A stretch of 64,000 nt of DNA from Terriglobia bacterium (lineage in GTDB: Bacteria; Acidobacteriota; Terriglobia; Bryobacterales; Bryobacteraceae). The notes beneath the pieces are model-generated. The model ran no database searches, was not told the DNA's origin, and was given only the letters and a program-made list of their open reading frames with translations. Positions within the stretch are counted from its first letter, which is position 1; the number at the start of each line of letters is the position of its first letter. Position numbers and translations under genes: made by a program. The DNA lies in the NCBI GenBank assembly GCA_021325175.1, contig JAJPHS010000052.1, positions 1-64,000 of the forward strand, read 5' to 3'. Shown piece by piece: positions 8,917 through 17,657 of this stretch.

Positions 8917-11187
8917 TTATTTCTTCTTGTGGACAACGCTTTTGGCGGGATTGGTTTTGTCCTTACCGTCTACGATGAGCCTATCATCGTTAGCGAACCA
9001 GGTCAATTGATTGCCGCGCGTGCGATTCATGTTATCCACCAGCGCCGGCTGGCCTCCGCTGAGCACCACGCGTTCTTCATCGGCGTAATATTCGGCGTGT
9101 TCGGAGGCGCCCACGCGCGTCCTCCTCGTCTTCTCCGACGTGCTCACGATCTTCACCGTTCCATCGGCGAAGGCTTTATCGAGCGAGGAATCCTGGTCGG
9201 CATCCTTGAGGAAGGCGCGGATTCGCCGCGCGGTGATCGTCATGCCGGGACGCACCAGCTCCACGCCTCCCGAATACTCGACCACTCGATTCTCCTCGTG
9301 ATAAACCATGTCCGGCGCGGTCACGATGGTAAAGACGGGAGGCGCGGCTGCCCCCGATTCGCCATCCGTTTCGCCCTCTTTCTTTTTGTCCTTATCGACG
9401 AACTGGCTTTTCACCTTGCCATGCGCTTCCATGATCTGCGCGTCGCGGTCGATTTGCAGCCGGTCGGCTTCGACGCGATTGGCTCCCTGCCAGGCGACGG
9501 CGTCCCCTTCGTAGATGACTTTCTGGTTGTTGTCGGTCGAGATCATGCGCCGCGCCTTGGCTTGCATCACTTCCTCGGTTGAAAGCATCGCCGAGGATTT
9601 GCCGTTTTTATCTGGCTGATGCGTGGACATGACGTGTCCGGCGGCTTCGAAATCGCCCGTCTTCTGATTGGTCACGATGTGATCGGCGGCAGCCGAGCCG
9701 GTCGAATCCCACATCCGCGCTCCGCCATCGAGCGTCATGACGCCTTTATCCTGTTCGAGCACGGCGCTGGCGGCTCGCGCGTGGCGATCGCCTTCGTCGT
9801 ATTTGAAATTGGTCTTCTGCTCCATGCGCAAAAGGTCGCTGGTTTTGGGATCGAAGAACGCGACCAGATCGCGGCTTTCGGTGATCGCGGGATCTTTAGC
9901 TCCCGGCTTATCGGTCCGCGTGGTGACGTTCACGGCCTTGAGGCTTTGGATGCGATTCTCCGCGCCGTAGGTGATCCAGATGCGATCGCCTTTGAGAAAC
10001 CGCTTGGGCTGGCCGGGCGCGTTGGGAAGAAAATCGAGCGTGCCGGGACCGGCGGTCTCCGCGCTGGCGATCTCCTTTCCGCCGTTGCGCATCTTGAGCG
10101 TGATGGTATCGCTCTTAAGGATCTTCGTTTCCTTCGTTTCCGCGTTGGGCTTGGGAAGCGGCTGCGCTTCCGCGGTGCTGCCGCCGCGCGCCAGAACTTC
10201 CTGAAGCTCGCTTTCCTTGTTTTGCGGATGGAAGCTCAAATCCATGTGCGGCGAGGTAACCGTAGTGCGCATGGTCGCGGCGGTGGAGACGAGCCGGCCG
10301 TTCTGATCCCCGTAGATGTGATCGACCACCATGCCGTCGGCGAAGTGCATCCACATGCGATCGGATTGAAATTCGATTTTGCGGTCGGGTTCCTCGCGCA
10401 CGCCGTGCCCGGCCGCGACGTACGCCTCGCGAACATCGCCCTGATCGAGCGTGATCACGGCGTTGCCGCCTTCCATATGCAGCGTGTCGCGAGTGAGCTT
10501 GGACCAGGGCATCAGCCAGATTTTCGATTCTTTTTCCTTGTAAAAAGCCTCCCCCGCTTCAATGTGCATGGGAACGAAGCCCTCGGTCTTGCCGGTCCAG
10601 TCAAGCGAGACTTGGCTTTTAAGATGCAGCTCGCGGGTTTGCGGATCGTACTCCACGCCGACGGCCGTTCCGCCGCCCTCTTTTTTGCCATCGCTGCCGA
10701 AGTCGAACCAGGCGCGGCGATCGGTGGCGGCCTTTCCGGTCTCGCTTTGAAAGGTGATGCCGGAGGATTTGATGCCAACGATGCGGCCATGCGGCGGGCC
10801 TTCGACGGGAATGCCCATGGTGATCCGCACGTCGCCGTCGGAAAAAAGCGTTTTGGCGCTTTCGTTGAAACTGGCGTGGTCGCAGAGGACGCGATCGTAC
10901 TGGCTGCCGTCTTTATGAAACAGATGCAGCTCGACATCCTGAAGCAGGATGGTGGAGGAATCCTTGCTTTCGCGCATCTCGCCGGCGCTGATCGAAAAGA
11001 CCGGCGTGGTGCCGTTGCTTTTGGTGTAGCTGTAGTGCTGCGATCGCGCGTCGATGCCCGCTTCAAGCGGCTTGGGTGGAGCGATAATGTTGCGATCGGC
11101 GCTAGCCTTGGATCTTACGTAAACCGCGCTCACCCAAATGACAATGGCAAGAAAGGCGGCAAGAAAGAGCCACCGGGTGCGGCGCAT
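8917..11187 (-). CDS. Fused LptC-LptA/OstA-type LPS transport bridge protein
   Basis: 756 residues, far longer than LptC (about 190) or LptA (about 185). A single N-terminal membrane anchor (residues 5-25, '[19 protein letters not shown]') precedes an LptC-like periplasmic domain. The rest is a long series of beta-strand OstA/LptA-type units, with phrases such as '[23 protein letters not shown]' and '[20 protein letters not shown]' that are LptA hallmarks; the C-terminus is Lys-rich. It should sit in the inner membrane and span the periplasm to the outer-membrane LptDE. lptB lies immediately downstream. The domain boundary is not sharp in sequence; the family call is firm, the claim that it replaces both LptC and LptA is inference. 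Confidence 0.82.
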   Translation of the reverse strand: MRRTRWLFLAAFLAIVIWVSAVYVRSKASADRNIIAPPKPLEAGIDARSQHYSYTKSNGTTPVFSISAGEMRESKDSSTILLQDVELHLFHKDGSQYDRVLCDHASFNESAKTLFSDGDVRITMGIPVEGPPHGRIVGIKSSGITFQSETGKAATDRRAWFDFGSDGKKEGGGTAVGVEYDPQTRELHLKSQVSLDWTGKTEGFVPMHIEAGEAFYKEKESKIWLMPWSKLTRDTLHMEGGNAVITLDQGDVREAYVAAGHGVREEPDRKIEFQSDRMWMHFADGMVVDHIYGDQNGRLVSTAATMRTTVTSPHMDLSFHPQNKESELQEVLARGGSTAEAQPLPKPNAETKETKILKSDTITLKMRNGGKEIASAETAGPGTLDFLPNAPGQPKRFLKGDRIWITYGAENRIQSLKAVNVTTRTDKPGAKDPAITESRDLVAFFDPKTSDLLRMEQKTNFKYDEGDRHARAASAVLEQDKGVMTLDGGARMWDSTGSAAADHIVTNQKTGDFEAAGHVMSTHQPDKNGKSSAMLSTEEVMQAKARRMISTDNNQKVIYEGDAVAWQGANRVEADRLQIDRDAQIMEAHGKVKSQFVDKDKKKEGETDGESGAAAPPVFTIVTAPDMVYHEENRVVEYSGGVELVRPGMTITARRIRAFLKDADQDSSLDKAFADGTVKIVSTSEKTRRTRVGASEHAEYYADEERVVLSGGQPALVDNMNRTRGNQLTWFANDDRLIVDGKDKTNPAKSVVHKKK

Positions 11188-11289
11188 AGCGGTGTGTTTT
11201 CAGGATAGCAGCCGCGCGGCGCCGCGTAAGCCGGCCGGTTTTGTGCCGAGCAGGCGCGAGCCCGGCAAGTCATGTACCTTCAGAATCAT

Positions 11290-11871
11290 ATGAGAATCGC
11301 GGCATTATTGCTGATCACGGCGAGCCTGTACGCCGCTCCGCCGGTTTATCGAGTCCGGGTTGAGACCACGAAGGGAAACTTTGTCGTCGAGGCGCATCGC
11401 GACTGGGCTCCGCACGGCGCCGATCGTTTTTATGAGCTGGTTCGCGCGAAATACTACGATAATTCGCGATTTTTCCGCGCCGTAGCGGGCAAATGGGTGC
11501 AATTTGGAATCGCCGGCGATCCCAGGGTCGCTCGCAAATGGCGCAACCGGACGATTCCCGACGATCCGGTCCGGGAAAGCAATAGACCGGGCTATGTCGC
11601 CTTCGCATTTACGCAACCGGGTACGCGCGCGACCGAGGTTTATATCAACCTCGGCGATAATTCGCGGCAGGACTCGCAGGGATTCGCGCCGTTCGGCAAG
11701 GTGGTGGAAGGCATGGACGTGGTGGAGCGTTTGTATACAGGCTACGGTGAAACCTCCGGAGGCGGAATGCGCGCCGGGCATCAGGACAAAATGTTTGAGG
11801 AAGGCAACGCCTGGCTCGACCGCGAGTTCCCGAAGCTGGATCATTTAATCCGCGCGCGGATCGGGCGTTGA
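11290..11871 (+). CDS. Secreted cyclophilin-type peptidyl-prolyl cis-trans isomerase
   Basis: Start chosen at ATG 11290 rather than the track's 11272 because it gives a clean signal peptide (MRIAALLLITASLYA). The mature part is a compact cyclophilin: 'VETTKGNFVVEAHRDWAPHGADRF', the catalytic-arginine segment 'YYDNSRFFRAVAGKWVQFG', and 'EVYINLGDNSRQDSQGFAPFGKVVEGMDVV'. The usual 'FHRV...Q-GGD' is altered to 'FFRAV...QFGIAGD' but the arginine is kept. It should act as a periplasmic folding catalyst. A TACCTT box lies 9 bases upstream of 11290. Stands alone between divergent lptCA and the next gene. Confidence 0.85.
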   Translation: MRIAALLLITASLYAAPPVYRVRVETTKGNFVVEAHRDWAPHGADRFYELVRAKYYDNSRFFRAVAGKWVQFGIAGDPRVARKWRNRTIPDDPVRESNRPGYVAFAFTQPGTRATEVYINLGDNSRQDSQGFAPFGKVVEGMDVVERLYTGYGETSGGGMRAGHQDKMFEEGNAWLDREFPKLDHLIRARIGR

Positions 11872-11911
11872 ACCGCGCCCCCGGCGCCTTTAGTCCGCGA
11901 TCCCAATGTGA

Positions 11912-11917
11912 TACACT
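11912..11917 (+). promoter_or_regulatory. Putative -10 box (TACACT) for class V aminotransferase
   Basis: TACACT ends 7 bases before ATG 11925, with no Shine-Dalgarno in between. It fits the leaderless pattern seen at several genes in the window. Confidence 0.4.
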
Positions 11918-11924
11918 CCTGCCC

Positions 11925-13199
11925 ATGAATCGCCGGGACTTTTTTGGAATCACCGCCGGATCGGTTGCGCTGGCGGCTTTTCAGGATAACGCGATCGAAC
12001 GCGCGCGCGCCGCGGGCGAAGGCGTGAAGGGACGCAAGCCGGAAGAGGTCGCGCGCGATGAAGATTACTGGACCGAGATTCGCAACGCCTTCACTATCGA
12101 TCGCGACGTCATCAATCTCAATAACGGCCACGTGAGTCCCGCGCCGCGCCCGGTGCAGGACGCCATGCGCCGCTATCTGGAATTCAGCGACATGGGTCCG
12201 TATCACACCATGATCCAGAACCTGGAGCCGAAAATCGAAGCGGTGCGGCGGCGGCTGGCCGACACGGCCGGCTGCGATCCGGAAGAGATGGCGATTACGC
12301 GCAATTCGAGCGAATCGCTCGAAATCGCGCAGATGGGAATCGATCTGAAGCGCGGCGACGAGGTGTTAACCACCAATCAGGACTATCCGCGCATGCTGAC
12401 CACCTTCCGCCAGCGCGAGCGGCGCGAAGGGATCGTGCTCAAGGAGATCTCGTTTCCTGTGCCGCCGCCCGGCATGGACGATTTGTATCAGCGGTTTGAG
12501 CGCGCGGTGACGCCGCGGACCAAACTGATCCTGGTTTGCCACATCACCAATCGCACCGGACAGATCTTCCCGATCCGGCGGATCTGTGACATGGCGCACG
12601 CCCGCGGCATTCCGGTGATCGTCGACGGAGCGCACGCCTTCAATCATTTTCCGTTCAAAATTTCCGATCTCGACTGCGATTACTACGGCACCAGCCTGCA
12701 CAAATGGACCTGCGCGCCGATCGGCACGGGATTTTTATACGTCAAGAAATCGCGCATCGCGAGCACCTGGGCGCTGATGGCCTCCGACGCGCGGCAGGAT
12801 TCCGATATCCGCAAATTCGAGGAGATCGGCACTCATCCGGCGGCGAATCACGACGCGATCGCCCAGGCGCTGGTGTTCAACGAAAATATCGGGATCGAGC
12901 GCAAGGCAGAGCGGCTCCGCTACCTGCGCGACCGCTGGGCCCACCGGCTGGCGGAGAATCCGAAATGCAGGATTTTGCACAGCCAGGATCCGGCGCAATC
13001 CTGCGGGATCGGCTTTCTGGCGTTTCAAGGCGTCGATCCGGGCAAGATGCACGATGCGCTGTGGTCGAAGTACGCCATCGTGACGGCGCGCGTCGCGCAT
13101 CCCGAGTACGACGGCTTGCGGATCACGCCTCACGTCTACACCACCATCGGCGAGATCGATATGTTCGCGGATGCCGTGGAAAAGGAGCTGCGCGCCTAA
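11925..13199 (+). CDS. Exported class V PLP aminotransferase (isopenicillin-N epimerase/cysteine desulfurase-like)
   Basis: Start placed at ATG 11925, not 11868, because it begins 'MNRRDFFGITAGSVALAAF', a twin-arginine signal. The 424-residue protein has the class V aminotransferase fold: 'NLNNGHVSPAP' near the N-terminus, 'TRNSSESLEIAQMGI', the PLP aspartate in 'IPVIVDGAHAFNHF', and the Schiff-base lysine in 'YYGTSLHKWTCAPIG'. These features are closest to the isopenicillin-N-epimerase-like group. Substrate unknown. Tat export would mean the cofactor is inserted before export; family members with Tat signals occur in acidobacteria and related soil bacteria. Confidence 0.85.
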   Translation: MNRRDFFGITAGSVALAAFQDNAIERARAAGEGVKGRKPEEVARDEDYWTEIRNAFTIDRDVINLNNGHVSPAPRPVQDAMRRYLEFSDMGPYHTMIQNLEPKIEAVRRRLADTAGCDPEEMAITRNSSESLEIAQMGIDLKRGDEVLTTNQDYPRMLTTFRQRERREGIVLKEISFPVPPPGMDDLYQRFERAVTPRTKLILVCHITNRTGQIFPIRRICDMAHARGIPVIVDGAHAFNHFPFKISDLDCDYYGTSLHKWTCAPIGTGFLYVKKSRIASTWALMASDARQDSDIRKFEEIGTHPAANHDAIAQALVFNENIGIERKAERLRYLRDRWAHRLAENPKCRILHSQDPAQSCGIGFLAFQGVDPGKMHDALWSKYAIVTARVAHPEYDGLRITPHVYTTIGEIDMFADAVEKELRA

Positions 13200-13250
13200 G
13201 CCCGCCGATTTTACCGTTTGAACCAGCCCCGGGATTCATCCCGCGCGGAG

Positions 13251-14414
13251 CTATGCGATCATTACTTTTCGCGGGAACTGCGAGTTATCCTGCAAAAAAG
13301 TTTTCTTGCGCTTTAGCTCCTCGGCCGTGGGTTGAACATTACCTTCCACGTCCGTCACTCGCGACACCAGCGTGTGCTCGCCCGGCGTCGCGTCCTCCCA
13401 GCGGTACGTGAACAGTTTCCACGAAAATTGCGTGTTGGTGGAGGCGAGCGCCGCTTTCCGCCACGGACCGTTATCGACCGACACCTCCACCGATTTGAGC
13501 GGCGTGCCGTCGTTCAGCACGAATCCAAGCACTTCATAAGCGCCGGCTTTTTTACGCACGCGCGCGATCACCGATTTGAGATGAATCCGCGTGATCTCGT
13601 TCTCCACCCACTGTGTCGCGGGGTCGTTGTCTTCGCCCGTTCCATTCACTCCCACCAGCGACCGATACCAGCGGGCCTGATAATTTCCGAGGAAGCGATC
13701 CTCCTGCAAGTGTATTTCGGCCAGCCATTTCACGTTGCAGACGCCGTACCATCCCGGCATGATCAAGCGGACCGGGAAGCCTTGCGCGCGCGTCAGGGGC
13801 TCGCCGTTGAGCGCGTAGGCCAGCAGCGGCTCCGGCTTCATTGCGTTCTCCAGCGTAATGCTGCGCCCAAACTGCTGGTTGAGCTTGAACGTCTGGGTGC
13901 GAAACACGATCTCCTGCGGTCCGCGATCGGCGCCGAAGAAAACCACCTCGCGCGCCTTCGCTCCCACGCCGGCCTGTTTTAAAAGATCACGCAAACGCAC
14001 GCCCTTGAACAACCCGCAGGAGCACAGTCCTTCGACCGAGCGCGGGCTGTTGCCGGAGCATTCATATCCCGCCGCCAGCTCCACCGGATGCATCTTCTTC
14101 AAATCGTCGAGCGAAAATTCGGCCGCCTTGGAGACCATGCCGGTCAGCTTCAGGCGATAGGAGGCGCCGTCCACTTCCGGCTGGCCCATGTGCTGGAGCG
14201 CGAAGAACTGATCCTTGGGCACGAACGGGCCGTCGATTTTGCGGATATCGAAGACGCGCGTTTCCGATCCCGGATTGTTGCCGGGCTTGAAATTCTTCGG
14301 AATATCGGTAAACTGCATATCGGCTTCGTCATCGGCGAGCGCCGGCATCGTCCAATCCGGCAGCATCGCGAGCAGTCCGGCGGCGCCGGCTTTAAGAGAA
14401 TCTCTGCGCGTCAT
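13251..14414 (-). CDS. Tat-exported sulfite-oxidase-like molybdopterin oxidoreductase
   Basis: 387 residues with a twin-arginine signal ('TRRDSLKAGAAGLLAML'). The molybdopterin domain carries the Mo-ligand cysteine in 'ELAAGYECSGNSPRSV' and the 'GVRLRDLLKQAGV' and 'GFPVRLIMPGWYGVCNVKWL' signatures. The C-terminal part ('VSVDNGPWRKAAL...WEDATPGEHTLVSRVTD') is the immunoglobulin-like dimerisation domain of sulfite oxidases. No heme domain is present, so an external electron acceptor is expected. The gene starts 3 bases after the stop of the MBL hydrolase gene, indicating an operon. Whether it oxidises sulfite or another substrate is not determined. Confidence 0.88.
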   Translation of the reverse strand: MTRRDSLKAGAAGLLAMLPDWTMPALADDEADMQFTDIPKNFKPGNNPGSETRVFDIRKIDGPFVPKDQFFALQHMGQPEVDGASYRLKLTGMVSKAAEFSLDDLKKMHPVELAAGYECSGNSPRSVEGLCSCGLFKGVRLRDLLKQAGVGAKAREVVFFGADRGPQEIVFRTQTFKLNQQFGRSITLENAMKPEPLLAYALNGEPLTRAQGFPVRLIMPGWYGVCNVKWLAEIHLQEDRFLGNYQARWYRSLVGVNGTGEDNDPATQWVENEITRIHLKSVIARVRKKAGAYEVLGFVLNDGTPLKSVEVSVDNGPWRKAALASTNTQFSWKLFTYRWEDATPGEHTLVSRVTDVEGNVQPTAEELKRKKTFLQDNSQFPRKVMIA

Positions 14415-14417
14415 GAA

Positions 14418-15287
14418 TTAGTTCTCCGAGCTTTTGTTCGTCGTTTCGCGATAGACCACTTCGGTGAAGCTGGCGAATCGGGCATTGGCTTGCGGCGCCG
14501 GGTCGCCCACCGCGGCGCGGATTTCCTCGAGCGATTTGCCTTGCGCCGCCAGTTCCTTGATCTGTTTGCGCTTGGCCTCGACTTTTGCCAGCCGCTGCTG
14601 TATGTCGTCCTTGGTCTGCACGTTGCCGTGGCCGGGAACGTATTGATCGGCGTTCAGCGCGACCATTCCCTTGGTGGTCGTAATCCAGCCTTCCGACGAT
14701 CCGTGTTTTTCCAGGTGAATCAACGCATCGGGCATCTGCGTGGCGATAATGTCGCCGGTGAAAACGATTTTTTCGGCGGGCAGGAAGACCACCAGGTCGC
14801 CGCTGGTGTGCGCCGGCGCCCAATGGAGCAGCTCGATCCGCACGCCCTCGATCTTGAGGGTCTCTCTATTTTTGGCGATCACCTGATTCGGCAGATGGTC
14901 GGCCGGAGGCGCGCCGCGTCCGCCCGCGGAAAGCGCGGCTTCCTGCTCCTTCTTGTTGTTTTCGTGCGCGATCACCTTCACGCCGGCGGGAAATGCGGCG
15001 AGCCCGTTGACGTGATCACCATCGCTGTGCGTCAGAATGACCGTGGTCACCGGCTTGGGCGTAATTTTCGCGATATCGTCGAGCAGTTCCTTGCCGCCGG
15101 CCTGCGTGGTCTTCGCATCGACCACGATGACGCCCTTATCGCCGATGATGACCCCGCTGTTTCCGCCGCCGCCCTCGATCCAATAGACGTTGGGCTTGAG
15201 TTGATGCGTCTGAAACGGAGCCTGCGCCTGCTGCGCGACCGCCAGCCCGCAGCATACGGCCAACATTAAGACGAGCCTACGATGCAT
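14418..15287 (-). CDS. Secreted metallo-beta-lactamase-fold hydrolase
   Basis: 289 residues with a signal peptide ('LVLMLAVCCGLAVAQ'). Metal-site motifs are 'LTHSDGDHVNG' (H-x-D-x-D-H, with Asp where the textbook motif has the second His), 'PAHTSGDLVVFL', 'IVFTGDIIA' and 'YVPGHGNV'. Thus a di-metal site is probable but with a variant first motif, which occurs in several MBL subfamilies. The substrate is unknown. It is the upstream gene of a two-gene operon with the sulfite-oxidase-like protein; together they suggest handling of a periplasmic sulfur or ester compound, which is only a guess. Confidence 0.85.
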   Translation of the reverse strand: MHRRLVLMLAVCCGLAVAQQAQAPFQTHQLKPNVYWIEGGGGNSGVIIGDKGVIVVDAKTTQAGGKELLDDIAKITPKPVTTVILTHSDGDHVNGLAAFPAGVKVIAHENNKKEQEAALSAGGRGAPPADHLPNQVIAKNRETLKIEGVRIELLHWAPAHTSGDLVVFLPAEKIVFTGDIIATQMPDALIHLEKHGSSEGWITTTKGMVALNADQYVPGHGNVQTKDDIQQRLAKVEAKRKQIKELAAQGKSLEEIRAAVGDPAPQANARFASFTEVVYRETTNKSSEN

Positions 15288-15393
15288 ATCGCCACCATCC
15301 TTTCATCAGAAGAGTATCACAGCCCCACGAAGCTCAAGAGCATGCGTACAAGCCATGATGTTTGGGGCCGTGTGCGGATTGAAATTCGCCATC

Positions 15394-16581
15394 CTAGGCG
15401 TGGTTGGTTCGCCCGATGGAGTCGTCGTCGGGAACGTCCGGGCACGCAAACCCGGCGGATTGTTTTCGCAAGGATTGGCTGGCGGGAAGCGTGAAGTAGA
15501 ACGTTGATCCGCCTCCCGGCGCGGATTCGACCCAGATTTGGCCGCCATAACGCTGCACGATGCGGCGGCAGATCGCCAATCCCATGCCCGTGCCCGGAAT
15601 CTTGGAATCATGAAATCGCTTGAAAAAATCGAAAACATGATCGCGATATTCGGGCGCGATGCCCAGGCCGTTATCCGAACAGGCGAAGCGCCACTGCTCC
15701 CCTTGGCGCTGCGCCCAGATGCGAATCGTGGGAGCGGCCTCGCCGCGGTACTTGATCGCGTTCGAAATCAGATTCTGGAATAACTGCGTGAGATGCGATT
15801 CCCGGACCGGCAGTTTGGGCAGGGGATCGTGGACCACCGCCGCTCCACTCTCGTCGATGGCCGAGGCGCAGTTCACCAAAACGCCTTGCAGCACGATCTC
15901 GGCGTCGGCGTCTTCACAGGGCAGTGCGCTCAGATTTGTCGCCTCCACGTAGGCCCGCAAATCCGTGAGAAGCGCCGACATCCGCTGCGCGCCGTTGATC
16001 ACGAATCCTAAATATTCCTCCAGGTCGGCGTCCACGCGCCCCAGTTTCCGCTTGATCAGATCGGCATAGACGCTAATCATGCGCAGCGGCTCCTGTAGAT
16101 CGTGGCTGACCGAATGCATGAACTGGTGCAGTTCCTCGTTGGCCAACTGAAGCTGGGCGGAGGAGCGCTTCAACTCCTCCTGCGCGGCCCTCCGCTCGCG
16201 GCGGACCTGCGCATCGGAGATCGAGCGCCGGACGGCGGCCGGCAATCTCGCCAGCTTGTCCTTCATCACGTAATCGTCGGCGCCCGCTCTCATCATCTCA
16301 ACGGCGATCTCTTCGCCCACGCTGCCGGAAACGACGATGATCGGCGCGTCGCAGCCGGACTCCTGGCAGACCTTCAAAGCTTTGACCCCGCTAAAAGCCG
16401 GCAGCACGTAATCGAGGAAAATCACGTCCCAGGAGTCGCGCTCCAGCGCCTCGCGCAACTGCCGCTCCGTCTCGACGCGGCGGATGTGGGGATCAAATCC
16501 ACCCTGGCGGAGGATGTCGGCCACACGCTCGGCGTCGTCGGCGACATTTTCAACCATGAGAACGCGAATGAGATCCGCCAT
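15394..16581 (-). CDS. Hybrid receiver-histidine kinase
   Basis: 395 residues, no membrane segment, so cytoplasmic. Residues 5-120 are a receiver domain (D57 in 'VIFLDYVLPAFSG', K107 in 'YVMKDKL'). A short coiled coil leads to the HisKA helix with H160 in 'HSVSHDLQEPLR'. The ATPase domain has the N box 'LFQNLISNAIKYRG', G1 'CSDNGLGIAP', and G2 'GTGMGLAICRRI'. This receiver-first order is common in light- or stress-related kinases downstream of another sensor. It lies just after two response-regulator-type genes on the same strand, the nearer one degenerate, forming a small phosphorelay cluster. Confidence 0.92.
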   Translation of the reverse strand: MADLIRVLMVENVADDAERVADILRQGGFDPHIRRVETERQLREALERDSWDVIFLDYVLPAFSGVKALKVCQESGCDAPIIVVSGSVGEEIAVEMMRAGADDYVMKDKLARLPAAVRRSISDAQVRRERRAAQEELKRSSAQLQLANEELHQFMHSVSHDLQEPLRMISVYADLIKRKLGRVDADLEEYLGFVINGAQRMSALLTDLRAYVEATNLSALPCEDADAEIVLQGVLVNCASAIDESGAAVVHDPLPKLPVRESHLTQLFQNLISNAIKYRGEAAPTIRIWAQRQGEQWRFACSDNGLGIAPEYRDHVFDFFKRFHDSKIPGTGMGLAICRRIVQRYGGQIWVESAPGGGSTFYFTLPASQSLRKQSAGFACPDVPDDDSIGRTNHA

Positions 16582-16587
16582 GCACGA

Positions 16588-16812
16588 TTACTCCAATGGT
16601 GGTTCGTTCCGGATCAGCCAGTAAACCCCGTTCCGCAGCACCTCCAGGTCCAGCGCTTTGGCAAGGCGCGCGTGGAGAACAACGAAGTTCCGCTCGCTGC
16701 CCTCGAACAGATCATCGCGCGCCTCGGCCCCGTCGCGGGCCACCGCAATTGCGTTGGTAATGCCGGCGGTTCTCAGAGCATCGATGGTGAGGGTCGTGGT
16801 CAGCCCGCTCAA
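16588..16812 (-). pseudogene. Response-regulator remnant (Rcp1-like) with internal deletion
   Basis: A 74-codon frame (TTG start, stop codon directly upstream). Its first half reads 'TIDALRTAGITNAIAVARDGAEARDDLFEG', close to helix 1 and strand 2 of Rcp1-type response regulators. 'NFVVLHARLAKALDLEVLR' matches 'LVLLDLKLPKVDGLEVLR', with the phospho-acceptor Asp replaced by His. It then jumps straight to 'NGVYWLIRNEPPLE', the usual C-terminal ending of this family ('GLYWLLLNEPP'). About 50 codons between are missing, and the acidic N-terminal strand is absent. Best read as a decayed gene between an intact response regulator and a hybrid kinase; a retained micro-protein cannot be excluded. Confidence 0.55.
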
Positions 16813-16867
16813 TTACTCACATTTTGATGAAAATCCGGGCGCCGGCGCAACTCTACTCCTCCGGCCT

Positions 16868-17293
16868 CTACTCCTCCGATCCGCGGCCGCGTTTCGATTC
16901 CGGCCCGCGCCGGATCTGCTGCACGACGTCATCCACTGCTCGAAAGTAATCCTCTGCTTCGAGCGGCTTTCTTAAAAAACGTGTAGCTCCCAATAAATGG
17001 GACCGATGCCTATCGGCGGCGGCGTTTGATGAAGTAAAGACGATCACCGGAATATCAGCCAGGCGCGGCACAAATCGAATGATCCGCAGTACGTCCAGAC
17101 CGTCGGCGGCGCCGAGCCGAAGATCTAATAAAATCGCGCCCGGCTGGATGGTGGCATGGCTTCCGCACAGGGCGTCGATAGCTTCGGGTCCATCGGTGAA
17201 GGAGATGACATCCATGGATGGGTCGGCTCGCGCAACCGCCTCCCGTATCAGGCGAAGGTCGCCTGGATTGTCGTCGATCACAACTAAGGTCAT
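16868..17293 (-). CDS. Single-domain response regulator
   Basis: Start taken at ATG 17293, which has a GGAGAGG ribosome site 4-5 bases upstream and begins 'MTLVVIDDNPGD'; the track's longer form adds 16 residues without homology. 141 residues form one receiver domain: acidic pair D7-D8, phospho-acceptor D57 in 'AILLDLRLGAADG', 'VIVFTSSNA' and lysine in 'FLRKPLE'. There is no output domain, so it probably acts by protein contact, likely in relay with the hybrid kinase downstream. The tail is short and Arg/Glu-rich. Confidence 0.88.
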   Translation of the reverse strand: MTLVVIDDNPGDLRLIREAVARADPSMDVISFTDGPEAIDALCGSHATIQPGAILLDLRLGAADGLDVLRIIRFVPRLADIPVIVFTSSNAAADRHRSHLLGATRFLRKPLEAEDYFRAVDDVVQQIRRGPESKRGRGSEE

Positions 17294-17657
17294 GACCCTC
17301 TCCATGCACGGCGGGCGCGATTTATTAAGAGAATTCGTCATGAAAGATCAGGGCAGCATCCCAGCCAGCGAAACCGGCCACGATTTTCTTACTGTCGAGT
17401 TCCGGATCTCTTGTTGGTAAGCTCGACTGGCAGAAAACATTTACGCTGAGGACAACCAAAGAATCGCAAACACAGCACGAAAAAGGGAAGTAAGAAACGG
17501 TCGCCTTACTTTCTTACAGGGAAACCCGAAACACTTCATGTTTTCTCCTCCCAGTTAAGTAACTGATATTGAATTACATAGCGGTCATGATCAGGGTTTG
17601 GCAGGCGCGTTGCCTGTTACGGTGTGCGGACAAGAGATGTACGGGCGGAGAAAACAT
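17294..17657. other. Intergenic region between divergent regulators
   Basis: 364 bases without a convincing gene. It must hold the promoters for the minus-strand two-component cluster and for the plus-strand TolB-like regulator. The base composition is more A/T-rich than the surroundings in 17410-17600. The only structured element I see is a nested inverted repeat at 17488-17517. No consensus -35/-10 pair stands out. Confidence 0.5.
17488..17517. repeat. Nested inverted repeat in regulatory region
   Basis: AAGTAAG (17488-17494) pairs with CTTACTT (17505-17511), and the overlapping GTAAGAAA (17490-17497) pairs with TTTCTTAC (17510-17517). The two stems share bases and exclude each other. Could be an operator for the downstream regulator or an RNA structure. 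About 150 bases from the 17658 start. Confidence 0.45.

Noticed and set aside
9619-11208. 529-codon plus-strand ORF
   Set aside because: Shadow of the lptC-lptA fusion; no recognisable domain.
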